A stretch of DNA of 64,000 bases. It comes from Wenyingzhuangia aestuarii (lineage in GTDB: Bacteria; Bacteroidota; Bacteroidia; Flavobacteriales; Flavobacteriaceae). How positions within the stretch are numbered: the stretch's first letter is position 1; each line of letters begins with the position of its first letter. The notes beneath the pieces were generated by a model. That model did no database searches. It was given only the letters and a program-made list of their open reading frames with translations, and was not told the DNA's origin. The stretch is from contig NZ_JAATJG010000016.1 in the NCBI RefSeq assembly GCF_011927765.1, positions 38,944 through 102,943 of the forward strand, in the 5' to 3' direction. The translations under genes and the position numbers were made by a program. Below, piece by piece: positions 1 to 8,937 of this stretch.

Positions 1-1614
1 AGTAGACTCTGGTGCAATTCCAACTCTTGTGATAGCACTGTCTGAACTAAAGTTTCTTAACAAAACTGCTGAATATACTTTTAAATTGTTTGATGGATTT
101 ACCAAATAACTAACCTCTACATCTACATTTAAAATATCTGCTAAATTTCCTTGTTTATTTTTTTGGTTATAATCTTCACTTCTATTACCTGAATCTACAA
201 AAATATTTCCTCCATAAGAAATCTGGTTAACATCATCCGCTACATCAAAATCAAATCCTTTTTGACCTAAGACTAATTTGGTATTTACTCCCCATCTATT
301 TTTGTTATAACGAGCTATAAAAATAGCCTCCCAAAAGTTAGCTCCCCATAAATGCGCTAAAGACTGCCCAAAATGTGCATAATTATGTTGTTCTTCATGA
401 GAATATGTAAAAGGCTTTACTTTATTGTATTCTGCTTGTAACATTAATCCTTCTACTTTAAAAGCATCAAAAAATTTGGCTCCAAGCTGTAACGCATATT
501 TGTTTCCCCAATAACCATCTGATTTAAAGAATTCATCTGCAGAAAACTCATCTAACAAAAACTGAGAATACACATAATTGTTTTTTCCAATTTTTACTTT
601 AGCATCCATACCAACTACTCCACTTCCAGCATCTTCCCCATTTGCAAATTCAATGTTTTTATAAAAAATAATTGGATTAAAATATTCTGCTTGCATAGAA
701 CCTGAAGTTCCTGAATTGTCTGATATAATTCCTTCAAAGAAACCAAGGTTCAACTCGGGAATTACATTCCAACTTAAATGATGAAAGACTCCATATTTTC
801 TTTTATGTGCAGCATTGTTTGCAGGATCATTATCTATAGAAGAATTAAAATCTCGTAACCAAGTCCAAATGTTTGTATACTGTACCTTTCCTACAGTGGT
901 AGTTAATTTTGCATAAGTACTAGGTGCTGCAACATCTGACAAAAACAAAGAGCGATATCCATCTCCTATAAAGTTTTGTCCGTGTCCAAATTGAACATTA
1001 AAAAACTTGTTAGGTGTATAAGAAATATAACCTGTAGAAATTCCATAATCAAACCCTGTTTCTCCAAAACCTTTAGCTTTTCCTCTACCTGGAATAATTC
1101 CAGCTCCATCTTCTGGTTGTTGAATTTTTATATACTCATAAATATATTGAGGAAATTTGGCTTGTGTTTCAAAAGCAGATGCTGAAAAAGATAGTTTTTT
1201 TCCTAACTGACCTTCTATTTTTAAAATTCTGGTATTATTAATAGTTGTACCAATGTTTCCGTTTTCTTTACCTATACCAACATCTAGCAAAGCATCTAAA
1301 TTTACCCAATAATCGTTTCCTCTTATTTCAGCCAAATGTTCATTCCACAACTTTCTACCTCCCCAAGATTTTTTAGACTTAAACAAAGACGATTTGTAAG
1401 CATCTAAGCCTGCATCTTTGCTAACTACATTGTATATATATGGTTTTATAGACGTGTGACTATTTTCTGCCTCATAAATTCCTTTTTCAAACACACTGTA
1501 ATTATTGTGATTAAAAGGAATTCTTAACTGACTTGAATGTTCTGGAAATTCTTGTTTTTCTTGTGCTTGAACAAATCCTGCACTTAAAATAATTATTGAA
1601 AGTAGTTTTTTCAT
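1..1614 (-). CDS. remB: Gliding-motility RemB-like outer membrane protein (3' end cut by window)
   Basis: The reading frame runs open from the ATG at 1614 to the window edge, giving at least 538 residues without a stop. It starts with a signal peptide ([18 protein letters not shown]). About residues 180-215 carry [20 protein letters not shown] followed by a [22 protein letters not shown] stretch, which I recognise from RemB and related Wzi-like capsule-assembly beta-barrel proteins of Flavobacteria. The rest alternates aromatic and polar residues as in an outer-membrane barrel. RemB in Flavobacterium johnsoniae affects gliding and surface polysaccharide; the exact role here is inferred. Its ATG overlaps the TGA of the upstream acetyltransferase gene (ATGA at 1611-1614), so the two are probably translated together. 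An alternative name would be a Wzi-like capsule protein. Confidence 0.6.
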   Translation of the reverse strand, partial: MKKLLSIIILSAGFVQAQEKQEFPEHSSQLRIPFNHNNYSVFEKGIYEAENSHTSIKPYIYNVVSKDAGLDAYKSSLFKSKKSWGGRKLWNEHLAEIRGNDYWVNLDALLDVGIGKENGNIGTTINNTRILKIEGQLGKKLSFSASAFETQAKFPQYIYEYIKIQQPEDGAGIIPGRGKAKGFGETGFDYGISTGYISYTPNKFFNVQFGHGQNFIGDGYRSLFLSDVAAPSTYAKLTTTVGKVQYTNIWTWLRDFNSSIDNDPANNAAHKRKYGVFHHLSWNVIPELNLGFFEGIISDNSGTSGSMQAEYFNPIIFYKNIEFANGEDAGSGVVGMDAKVKIGKNNYVYSQFLLDEFSADEFFKSDGYWGNKYALQLGAKFFDAFKVEGLMLQAEYNKVKPFTYSHEEQHNYAHFGQSLAHLWGANFWEAIFIARYNKNRWGVNTKLVLGQKGFDFDVADDVNQISYGGNIFVDSGNRSEDYNQKNKQGNLADILNVDVEVSYLVNPSNNLKVYSAVLLRNFSSDSAITRVGIAPEST

Positions 1615-2192
1615 AAGTTGATTCTTGATACTTTTCCGTTTTCTAGTTTATATTCTTGTAATGATTCTGAACAAACAGCAAAGCCATCAGCATCAAAATT
1701 TAATCTGTGACCATATTCACTTACCCATCCTATTTGTTTTGATGGATTTCCTACCACTAATGCATAAGGTAAAATTTCTTTGGTAACTACTGCTCCCGCA
1801 CCAATCATAGCATATTCTCCAATAGAATTCCCACAAACAATAGTTGCATTTGCCCCTATACTTGCTCCTTTTTTAACTAAGGTTTCTTTATATTCATCTT
1901 TACGAACAACAGCACTACGTGGATTGATTACATTGGTAAACACCATAGAAGGACCTAAAAACACATCATCTTCGCAAGCCACCCCTGTGTATATAGAAAC
2001 ATTGTTTTGTACTTTAACATTACTCCCTAATTTTACAAAAGGAGAAACAACAACATTTTGTCCTATATTACATCTTTCTCCAATATCTGCATGAGACATA
2101 ATGTGTGAAAAATGCCAAATTTTGGTTCCTTTTCCTATTCTACATCCATCATCCACTACAGATGTTTCATGTGCAAAGTATTCTTTAGTCAT
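1611..2192 (-). CDS. Left-handed beta-helix sugar N-acetyltransferase (WlbB/WbpD-like)
   Basis: This 193-residue protein is made almost entirely of hexapeptide repeats ([LIV]-G-x4), as in [25 protein letters not shown] and [29 protein letters not shown], forming a left-handed beta-helix acyltransferase. The pattern IWHFSHIM near residue 25 and the [10 protein letters not shown] segment near residue 85 resemble WlbB/WbpD, which acetylate the 3-amino group of UDP-2-acetamido-3-amino sugars for surface glycans. Length fits that family. It overlaps the downstream remB-like gene by 4 bp, so a cell-surface polysaccharide role is plausible. The exact nucleotide sugar cannot be read from the sequence. 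Confidence 0.75.
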   Translation of the reverse strand: MTKEYFAHETSVVDDGCRIGKGTKIWHFSHIMSHADIGERCNIGQNVVVSPFVKLGSNVKVQNNVSIYTGVACEDDVFLGPSMVFTNVINPRSAVVRKDEYKETLVKKGASIGANATIVCGNSIGEYAMIGAGAVVTKEILPYALVVGNPSKQIGWVSEYGHRLNFDADGFAVCSESLQEYKLENGKVSRINL

Positions 2193-2249
2193 TCGTTAGT
2201 TTTGGTTTATTTTAAAAGTACAGAACAATTTAAAAAGAGACAATAATAT

Positions 2250-3164
2250 TTAGAGTAGTTTTTCTTTCCAGTTGTTCCATTGATATTTTTTAGCAAAAAG
2301 AAAAAGTAAAAACGGATATAAAACAGCAATCAACAATAATTCTATTGCTAAATTAGGTTCCGAAAAATCTTTAAAAATCGCATAAGTCTGAAAAGCTGTC
2401 CAATCTGTAGTAATCAACAATGCGGTAATTAAATTATTAGCTGCATGAAAACCTAAAGACAACTCTATTCCCTCATCCATTAAAGTTATAATCCCCAACA
2501 ACAAACCTGTTCCTATGTAAAAAACCATAATACCATTTCCTAATTTAGCAACCTCTGGGTTAGCAATATGCATCAATCCAAAAGTAACAGAAGTAACTAA
2601 TAATGGGAACCAATTGGTTTTACTTATCCAACCTAAACCTTGCATTAAGTAACCTCTAAATACGTATTCTTCAAAACTTGTTTGGATAGGAATCATAATG
2701 ATAGCTACACAAAAAAGAATGACAAATTTTACAGGTTTAAAGTTTAGTACAACCTCTTCCGGACTTAAAAACACTCCTAACAATATAATGACAGCACTTA
2801 TAAAACCCCACAATAAAAAAGAAAACTGAATTCTTTTCACATCAATTTTAGGTCTACTTGTACTAAACAGAGACCAATTAAGTTTATGTATTTTAGTCAC
2901 TACAAAATACAAAGCCAAAAGACCTCCTACAAAAGGTAACATCATGTAAATTAAACTTACATTGCTATCTAACAAGGTCATTAAATAAGTAAAATCTTCT
3001 ATTCTAGAACCATCAGCTTCACCTGTATTTACTTTGGATGCGATTACTAAATTATAAGGTAAAGAGAACAAACCTGTAACAATTACTACAATTACAATTC
3101 CAGCAATATATAGTAACGGATGTGTTTTTCCTTTACCTGCTTGTGTTATATATTTATTTTCCAT
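2250..3164 (-). CDS. CPBP family intramembrane metalloprotease
   Basis: 304 residues with about eight hydrophobic segments. The CPBP (Rce1/Abi) motifs are all present: EExxxR as E165-E166-YVF-R170, FxxxH as FGLMH with H199, and HxxxN as HAANN with H240 and N244. These residues build the active site of the family; the substrate is unknown. The start overlaps the 3' end of menC by 19 bp, so it is probably the second gene of a menC transcript, although nothing links the family to menaquinone synthesis. Confidence 0.85.
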   Translation of the reverse strand: MENKYITQAGKGKTHPLLYIAGIVIVVIVTGLFSLPYNLVIASKVNTGEADGSRIEDFTYLMTLLDSNVSLIYMMLPFVGGLLALYFVVTKIHKLNWSLFSTSRPKIDVKRIQFSFLLWGFISAVIILLGVFLSPEEVVLNFKPVKFVILFCVAIIMIPIQTSFEEYVFRGYLMQGLGWISKTNWFPLLVTSVTFGLMHIANPEVAKLGNGIMVFYIGTGLLLGIITLMDEGIELSLGFHAANNLITALLITTDWTAFQTYAIFKDFSEPNLAIELLLIAVLYPFLLFLFAKKYQWNNWKEKLL

Positions 3165-4180
3165 GCTTTGCTAGTATTGTATTGAATGTTTCCATGAACA
3201 ACTTCTAGAGGACTCTGAATATTATTGGTATACAAACTTCCGGTTCCTAAACCTTGTGGCAATGTAACCCCCAAAGTATAGGTATACTGACTAATTGCAT
3301 TTAACCCTATATTGCTCTCTAAGGCAGATGTGATCCAGTAAGGAATATTCTGTTTATTCGCTAAATCAATCCACTCATTACTTCCTTTAATTCCTCCAAC
3401 CAAACTTGGTTTTAGAATAATGTACTGAGGGTTTATTTCTTCTATTATTTGTTGTTTGACTTCAGCATTAAAAACTCCAATCAACTCTTCATCTAAAGCA
3501 ATAGGAACAGGAGTCTGCTTACACAATTCTTTCATGGCTTTTAACTGCCCATGTTTAATGGGTTGTTCTATTGAATGGATTTCTAAATTGGCCAAAGACT
3601 CTAACTTGGTTAGGGCATTTTCTGGAGTAAAAGCTCCATTAGCATCAACTCTTAAAGTAATTTCTTTTGATGAGTATTGATTTCTTATTGCTTTTAATAA
3701 TTTAAGTTCTGTTTCAAAATCAATGGCACCAATTTTCATTTTTATAGTGGTGAATCCTGCTTTTAATTTTGATGCTATTTGCTCTTGCATAAAAGTTTCA
3801 CTTCCCATCCAAACCAAACCGTTAATAGGAATACTTGCTTTTTTTTTGGTAAAATCCGATGGAAACAAATCAAAACCTGTAGTACTGCCTAAAGACAAAA
3901 AAGCCTGCTCCAATCCAAATTGGATGGATGGAAATTCTATTAATTGCACTAATAACTCCGAAAGTCCTAAATGAATATGATTACATGCCCAGACAAGTTT
4001 AGCTTCGTAATCTGGTCTATCATCAGCACTTAAGCCTCTAAACAATCCTGTTTCACCATAACCTATTTTTCCTTCATTTTCTAAAATGATAAAATAAGTT
4101 TCTTTGGTTCTTAACACTCCTCTTGAGGTTCCTGAGGCTTGCTTAAAATTTAAAATATATTTTTTATAGCTTGCTTTCAT
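3146..4180 (-). CDS. menC: o-Succinylbenzoate synthase (menaquinone pathway)
   Basis: 344-residue enolase-superfamily enzyme. It dehydrates SHCHC to o-succinylbenzoate in menaquinone synthesis. The catalytic lysine pair sits at K147-M-K149, metal ligands at D179 (RVDANG), E205 (SIEQP) and D230 (ALDEE), and the second catalytic lysine at K257 (ILKPS), all in family spacing. Dipeptide epimerases share this fold, but menA lies close by on the same strand, which favours OSBS. The start codon follows a terminator-like hairpin with its T-run by about 5 nt, leaving no visible room for its own promoter. Confidence 0.85.
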   Translation of the reverse strand: MKASYKKYILNFKQASGTSRGVLRTKETYFIILENEGKIGYGETGLFRGLSADDRPDYEAKLVWACNHIHLGLSELLVQLIEFPSIQFGLEQAFLSLGSTTGFDLFPSDFTKKKASIPINGLVWMGSETFMQEQIASKLKAGFTTIKMKIGAIDFETELKLLKAIRNQYSSKEITLRVDANGAFTPENALTKLESLANLEIHSIEQPIKHGQLKAMKELCKQTPVPIALDEELIGVFNAEVKQQIIEEINPQYIILKPSLVGGIKGSNEWIDLANKQNIPYWITSALESNIGLNAISQYTYTLGVTLPQGLGTGSLYTNNIQSPLEVVHGNIQYNTSKAWKINI

Positions 4181-4184
4181 ACAC

Positions 4185-4216
4185 TAAAAAAACCTTTTGA
4201 CTTTCATCAAAAGGCT
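4185..4216 (-). terminator. Intrinsic terminator-like hairpin before menC
   Basis: The arms CCTTTTGA (4193-4200) and TCAAAAGG (4207-4214) form an 8-bp stem with a 6-nt loop. On the minus strand the stem is followed by seven T residues ending a few bases before the menC ATG. It should end the transcript of the SRPBCC gene, or attenuate menC. Confidence 0.75.
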
Positions 4217-4238
4217 TCTATTTTATTTGTTACTCTTC

Positions 4239-4769
4239 TTAGTTTTCTAAATTAGATTTTGCTGTGGTTAGACCCTTTGTAAAATCATCCCCTAAAATCT
4301 TGTCCATATCTACAAACATCATAAAAATGCTTTCTAAAAAACCAAGATTTCCATTGTATCCCCATATAACTTCTGTACCATTTGGCACGGATTTAAACTT
4401 TAAAAATCCTTGAGAGGTAGATTCAAAAGGTTCTTCAAATCTTAATTCAGATATAATTTCTTTATTTTGCTTAATATCTGTAATCTCTTGCTCACCAGTT
4501 CCCACTTCTTTGTGTGTAGAAACCCATCTGTGTACAGAACCTACAGTATTTCCTGCTCCTCTATATTCGTGAACAGTTTTAGGATCTCTTGCTTGCCAAG
4601 GAGAATATTCTTCCATGTTTTGCAAAGACAAAAAATAATCAAACACCACATCTACAGGTTTTTCTATAACTACAGAGCGTTGTACTGTTGTTTCTTTTGG
4701 AGCCATAATTCCTACAATGATAATGGCAACTATAATTACTACTGATCCGTATAGGAAAAACTTTTTCAT
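4239..4769 (-). CDS. Membrane-anchored SRPBCC family protein
   Basis: 176 residues. An N-terminal membrane segment (residues 4-22) is followed by a START/SRPBCC-like domain with the typical opening TTVQRSVVIEKPVDVVFDYF and the central EYSPW element. Family members bind hydrophobic ligands or act as polyketide cyclase-like proteins; no ligand can be assigned. It lies 100 bp downstream of menA and 58 bp before menC, with a hairpin terminator after its stop codon. Confidence 0.8.
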   Translation of the reverse strand: MKKFFLYGSVVIIVAIIIVGIMAPKETTVQRSVVIEKPVDVVFDYFLSLQNMEEYSPWQARDPKTVHEYRGAGNTVGSVHRWVSTHKEVGTGEQEITDIKQNKEIISELRFEEPFESTSQGFLKFKSVPNGTEVIWGYNGNLGFLESIFMMFVDMDKILGDDFTKGLTTAKSNLEN

Positions 4770-4869
4770 AATATTCTTCTTTTAATTGTTAATCTAAGAT
4801 AAAAAAATAATCTCTTTTTCTGTATTTAAACCTAGGCTTCCTGTTATTCTATTGATGAGATATAAAATT

Positions 4870-5769
4870 CTATAATAAACCTATTCCAAATAAAATAGCA
4901 AAGAGAAACGTACTTAACGCTACTTTTTTTAATTCTGGATCTAATACAGCTTCATTATTATGCATTACTACTTTTATGTGTTTTGCTAAAGGAATAAAAG
5001 CTACTAAAAATAAAAACTCTTGATAAGAACCGGTATTTAAAACAGTATAAGTTATAACAGTTAGCATTCCTCCAAAAATTAAAAAGTAATGATAAATTTT
5101 TGCTTTTTGCACCCCCAACTTAACTGCCAAAGTATTTTTATTGGCTAAAATATCCGAAGCTCTATCTCTCATATTGTTTAAATTTAGAACGGCTACACTA
5201 AACAATCCAATACTAATGGCTGGTAAAAAAGACAATACATCTACTTTTTGAATAAATAAGAATTCACAACCTACAACTCCTAACAATCCAAAAAACAAAA
5301 AGACAAATACATCTCCAAAACCAGAATAACCATATGCTTTTTTACCCATGGTATATTTAATTGCTGCTCCAATAGATGCCAATCCTAGCACGAAAAAAAC
5401 AATAGAAAGCACAAAATTCTCACTACCAAAAGAAACATAAATTAAACCTATAGCAATAAGTAAGGTAATTAAAATGGTAATATAAATTCCTTTTAACATT
5501 TGCTGTGGGCTAATAGCACCACTTTGCAAAGCTCTCTGTGGCCCTACTCTATTTTCATTATCAGTTCCTTTTACACCATCACCGTAATCATTGGCAAAAT
5601 TAGAAAGCACCTGAAAACCTACCGTGGTTAACAAAGCCAATGCACAAATATCCCAACGAAACATTCCTTTTGATGCCGCTAAAAAACTACCTACAATAAT
5701 ACCCGATAGCGATAAAGGCAAGGTTCTTAATCTTGCTGCTTGTATCCAATGTTTCATATTTTTAAACAT
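4870..5769 (-). CDS. menA: 1,4-Dihydroxy-2-naphthoate polyprenyltransferase
   Basis: 299 residues, about eight to nine membrane helices, UbiA superfamily. MenA attaches the polyprenyl tail to DHNA to give demethylmenaquinone. The first Asp-rich motif is visible as NFANDYGDGVKGTD and is followed by the MenA-typical RVGPQRALQSG; the second is NNMRDRASD. The opening WIQAARLRTLPLSLSG is characteristic. The ATG at 5769 is used here; the ATG at 5757 (MKHWIQ) fits family starts slightly better. The gene begins just after a large terminator-like hairpin. Confidence 0.92.
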   Translation of the reverse strand: MFKNMKHWIQAARLRTLPLSLSGIIVGSFLAASKGMFRWDICALALLTTVGFQVLSNFANDYGDGVKGTDNENRVGPQRALQSGAISPQQMLKGIYITILITLLIAIGLIYVSFGSENFVLSIVFFVLGLASIGAAIKYTMGKKAYGYSGFGDVFVFLFFGLLGVVGCEFLFIQKVDVLSFLPAISIGLFSVAVLNLNNMRDRASDILANKNTLAVKLGVQKAKIYHYFLIFGGMLTVITYTVLNTGSYQEFLFLVAFIPLAKHIKVVMHNNEAVLDPELKKVALSTFLFAILFGIGLL

Positions 5770-5770
5770 A

Positions 5771-5818
5771 AAAAAAGTGACTATTCCACTTAAACAAGTA
5801 CTGCATAGTCACTTTTAT
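5771..5818 (-). terminator. Terminator-like hairpin between the Fe-S gene and menA
   Basis: AAGTGACTAT (5775-5784) pairs with ATAGTCACTT (5805-5814) around a 20-nt loop. On the minus strand the stem leads into a run of T and ends directly before the menA start. It can terminate transcription from the upstream Fe-S operon or attenuate menA. Confidence 0.75.
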
Positions 5819-5836
5819 ATTTTTTGATTTTTTTAA

Positions 5837-6625
5837 TTACAATCCTAAAGCCTCTGCAACCAACTCGGCCACATCTTTTACTTGAACTTCAGCTTCTTTT
5901 TTCTTGTTTTTAATTCCGTCTGTTAACATGGTATTACAAAACGGACATCCTGTAGCAATTACATTAGGATTAGTTTCTAAGGCATCTTGAGTACGTAAAT
6001 CATTTACATCCATTGTTCCTTTTTCTGGCTCTTTAAACATTTGAGCACCACCTGCACCACAACACAAAGAATCTTTTTTAGACCTTTTCATTTCTACCAA
6101 GTTAGTTCCTCCTAATGCTTTTAATAAAAACCTTGGAGCATCATATTCATTATTGGCTCTTCCTAAATAACAAGGATCGTGAAATGTAATAGTAGCTGCA
6201 TCTAATTTTGCATTAGACAAATCTAACTCTCCATTCTCTACCAATTGTTGAATAAATTGAGTGTGATGAAAAACCTCATAGTTTCCTCCTAATTCTGGAT
6301 ACTCATTTTTAATTGTATTGAATGAGTGAGGGCAAGCTGTTACAATTTTTTTAACATTGTACATATTCATCACCTCTATGTTGGTTATGGCCTGCATTTG
6401 AAATAAGAATTCGTTTCCAGCTCTTTTAGCAGCATCACCACTAGAACTTTCTTCGGTTCCCAACACAGCAAAATTCACGTTAGCTTTGTTTAAAATTTTT
6501 ACAAAAGCTCTTGTAATTTTTTTAGCTCTATCATCAAAACTTCCCGCAGAACCAACCCAAAATAAAATATCGGGTTCTTTTCCTTGAGCAAACAAATCTG
6601 CAATTACTGGAACTATTAAACTCAT
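5837..6625 (-). CDS. CCG-domain Fe-S oxidoreductase subunit (HdrB/GlcF-like)
   Basis: 262 residues with two cysteine-rich CCG domains. The first carries CPHSFNT near residue 98 and DPCYLGR near 151; the second carries SLCCGAGGAQMF near 186 and ATGCPFCNTM near 226. Such domains bind a noncubane [4Fe-4S] cluster in heterodisulfide reductase HdrB, glycolate oxidase GlcF and the C-terminal part of FadF-type ETF:menaquinone oxidoreductases. The gene lies 16 bp downstream of a membrane 4Fe-4S protein, and together they match the layout of the fused FadF-type enzyme (see findings). Electron donor and acceptor are inferred. Confidence 0.85.
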   Translation of the reverse strand: MSLIVPVIADLFAQGKEPDILFWVGSAGSFDDRAKKITRAFVKILNKANVNFAVLGTEESSSGDAAKRAGNEFLFQMQAITNIEVMNMYNVKKIVTACPHSFNTIKNEYPELGGNYEVFHHTQFIQQLVENGELDLSNAKLDAATITFHDPCYLGRANNEYDAPRFLLKALGGTNLVEMKRSKKDSLCCGAGGAQMFKEPEKGTMDVNDLRTQDALETNPNVIATGCPFCNTMLTDGIKNKKKEAEVQVKDVAELVAEALGL

Positions 6626-6641
6626 AATTTTTTGTTTGTAT

Positions 6642-7955
6642 TTATTCTTCGTTTACCCAATTCAACCTATCCATTTGGCTATATGGCCAAGGAGCTCCGT
6701 TGTTTTCTACATTCTGCATCATAGCATTTAGCTCTTGTGGAGCTGCAGATTGTTCCATCACTAAATATTGTCTCATATCCATAATAATAGACAATGGATC
6801 AATATTTACAGGACATTCTTCTACACATGCATTACAACTTGTACAAGCCCAAATTTCTTCTTGAGTAATATAATCATCTCCTAACAACTGCTTTCCATCA
6901 TCTTGAAAAGTTCCATTGTTAGCTTCTATATTTTTTCCTACCTCTTGCAAACGATCACGAGTTTTCATCATAATAGCTCTAGGTGATAATTCTTTCCCTG
7001 TTAAATTAGCTGGACACACAGAAGTACAACGTCCACATTCTGTACAGGTATAAGCATTCATTAATTGCACCCAGTTTAAATCGGTAACATCACTAGCTCC
7101 AAATTTTTCTGGTTCTCCTTCATCTTCGGCAGGAGCTGCATAAGGATCTGCATTGGGATCCATCATTAACTGTACCTCTTTAGTAACGTTCTTGTTATTA
7201 GAAAACTGTCCTTTAGCTTTTAAATTTGCGTAAAACGTATTTGGAAATGCTAATAAAATATGTAGGTGCTTAGAGTAGTATAAATAATTTAAGAATACTA
7301 AAATTCCTGTAATATGAATCCACCAAGAAACACGCTCTATTGTATGCAACCCTTCTGGTGATATTCCTGAAAACAATGGAGCTATAAATTGACTAACTAT
7401 GTTCCCTATTCCTGCTGCTTGCAAATGTGCATCTGTAGCGTTCATGATTAAGAATAAAGACATTAAGACCATTTCAAAATAAAGAATAAAGTTTCCATCG
7501 TTCTTTGGCCAACCTGTCATTTCTTTATTTAAAAAACGTTTTATTTTAATTACATTTCTTCGAATCCAGAAAACTATTACAGCTACCAATACTAATAAAG
7601 CTAACACCTCAAAAGTACCAATTAAAAATCCATAGAATCCGTTACCAAGTATAGGTAAAAACAAACGGTGTGTTCCTAACAACCCGTCTAGAATTATTTC
7701 TAAAACCTCAACATTTATAATAATAAAACCGGCATATACAATAATATGCAACAATCCTGAAACAGGTCTTCTTACCATTTTAGATTGCCCTAAAGCAATG
7801 CGTGCCATGTTTGCCCATCTTTCAGATTTCTGATCTGATCTATCTACATCTTTCCCTAGTTTAATGTTACGAATTATTCGTTTTACATTACCTACAAAAA
7901 AATAAACTCCAGCCACTAATAATAGGGCAAAAATAAGGTTTGGAATATATTGCAT
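6642..7955 (-). CDS. Membrane 4Fe-4S dicluster protein, EMO/HdrE-like
   Basis: 437 residues. The N-terminal half has about five membrane helices with possible haem-ligand histidines in GLLHIIVYAGF and in WWIHITGILVFLNYLYYSKHLH, as in nitrate-reductase gamma/HdrE-like cytochromes. The C-terminal half carries two [4Fe-4S] motifs, CTECGRCTSVCP and CTSCNACVEECP. This is the arrangement of the N-terminal two thirds of ETF:menaquinone oxidoreductase (FadF/YwjF type). The partner CCG protein is encoded 16 bp downstream. A role in passing electrons to menaquinone at the inner membrane is inferred from the domains and from nearby menA and menC. Confidence 0.85.
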   Translation of the reverse strand: MQYIPNLIFALLLVAGVYFFVGNVKRIIRNIKLGKDVDRSDQKSERWANMARIALGQSKMVRRPVSGLLHIIVYAGFIIINVEVLEIILDGLLGTHRLFLPILGNGFYGFLIGTFEVLALLVLVAVIVFWIRRNVIKIKRFLNKEMTGWPKNDGNFILYFEMVLMSLFLIMNATDAHLQAAGIGNIVSQFIAPLFSGISPEGLHTIERVSWWIHITGILVFLNYLYYSKHLHILLAFPNTFYANLKAKGQFSNNKNVTKEVQLMMDPNADPYAAPAEDEGEPEKFGASDVTDLNWVQLMNAYTCTECGRCTSVCPANLTGKELSPRAIMMKTRDRLQEVGKNIEANNGTFQDDGKQLLGDDYITQEEIWACTSCNACVEECPVNIDPLSIIMDMRQYLVMEQSAAPQELNAMMQNVENNGAPWPYSQMDRLNWVNEE

Positions 7956-7960
7956 AATTC

Positions 7961-8917
7961 TTATTTATCAGTGTTTTCTTTATAAGGCTTTTCTTTTTTT
8001 CCAAATAAAGAAAAGTGAACAAATCTTTTAGGATGCTCTTTCATGTCTCTTAACAACTCCTCTAATTCTTTGCTAGCAGCTTCTAGGTTATTATAAAGAC
8101 TTTCGTCTTTAGCTAACTTTCCAATGGTTCCGTTTCCTGCTTGAATTCCAGCAGTAATACTATCTAAACTTGCAGCAGTATTGTTAATCTTTTTAGAGAT
8201 TGATAAAATTTTAACTTGAGCTAAAGAATCAGAAAACACTTTTAAATTTTGTGTAGTCGCATTCATACTTTTTAAAGTAGCATCTAAGTTTTTTTCGTTT
8301 TTAGAAATTACATGATCAATTGTTGCAGATGTGTTTTTTAAAGTCCCTAAAATCTGATTGATGTTTTCTATACTTTGTTGCATATCAACAATCATATCAT
8401 CACTTAACAAAACATTTACACTATGCGCTACAGAATCTATATTGGTAATAGCACTTTCTATTTTAGACTGTAATGGATTTAATTTATTGGTTAAAGAAGA
8501 AAGCATGTCTGACTCTACTTCTCCTTTAATAAAATCTCCAGGTTCTGCAAATTCTCCATCATAAGCAGGTACAATTGCTAAGGATTTTCCTCCCATTAAA
8601 CCTGCACTGTATATTTTGGCGATACTTTTTTTAGAAAACGAAAAATCTTCTTTAATGGTAAATTCTACAACCAATTCTCCTTTTTTTGCGGGATCCTTGC
8701 TAAAGTAAATATCAATCACCGATCCAACAGCAAAACCATTTACGGTAACTGGACTCGATTTTCTTAAACCGTTGATGTTTTGATACGTCGTATAATAACT
8801 ACTTAAACCTCCTTTTAACAAGTTCTTACCTTTAAGGTAACTAAATCCCCAGTAAAAAAGACCTAACACTAGTAAAGCAACGATTCCTGCCTTAAATTCT
8901 TTTGAAATTTTTATCAT
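7961..8917 (-). CDS. MlaD/MCE-domain lipid transport protein
   Basis: About 318 residues. One N-terminal membrane helix (residues 7-24) is followed by an MCE domain with VNGLRKSSPVTVNGFAVGSV-like consensus around residues 45-65, then a long helical region rich in N, S and T that probably forms the MCE barrel stalk. The family binds phospholipids in Mla-like ABC transport to or from the outer membrane. The ATG at 8917 puts the anchor at the N-terminus; an upstream TTG at 8932 is possible but unlikely. No MlaE/MlaF genes are in the window. It sits 5 bp from the Fe-S gene and 20 bp from the amidase gene. Confidence 0.88.
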   Translation of the reverse strand: MIKISKEFKAGIVALLVLGLFYWGFSYLKGKNLLKGGLSSYYTTYQNINGLRKSSPVTVNGFAVGSVIDIYFSKDPAKKGELVVEFTIKEDFSFSKKSIAKIYSAGLMGGKSLAIVPAYDGEFAEPGDFIKGEVESDMLSSLTNKLNPLQSKIESAITNIDSVAHSVNVLLSDDMIVDMQQSIENINQILGTLKNTSATIDHVISKNEKNLDATLKSMNATTQNLKVFSDSLAQVKILSISKKINNTAASLDSITAGIQAGNGTIGKLAKDESLYNNLEAASKELEELLRDMKEHPKRFVHFSLFGKKEKPYKENTDK

Positions 8918-8937
8918 GGAACGAAAATACAAAATAT

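Noticed and set aside
1780..2094. 104-residue plus-strand frame in the acetyltransferase gene
   Set aside because: Shadow of the hexapeptide repeat coding strand.
2197..2204. TAGTTTTG on the plus strand before the acetyltransferase
   Set aside because: Points into minus-strand genes with no plus-strand gene ahead; chance match in AT-rich DNA.
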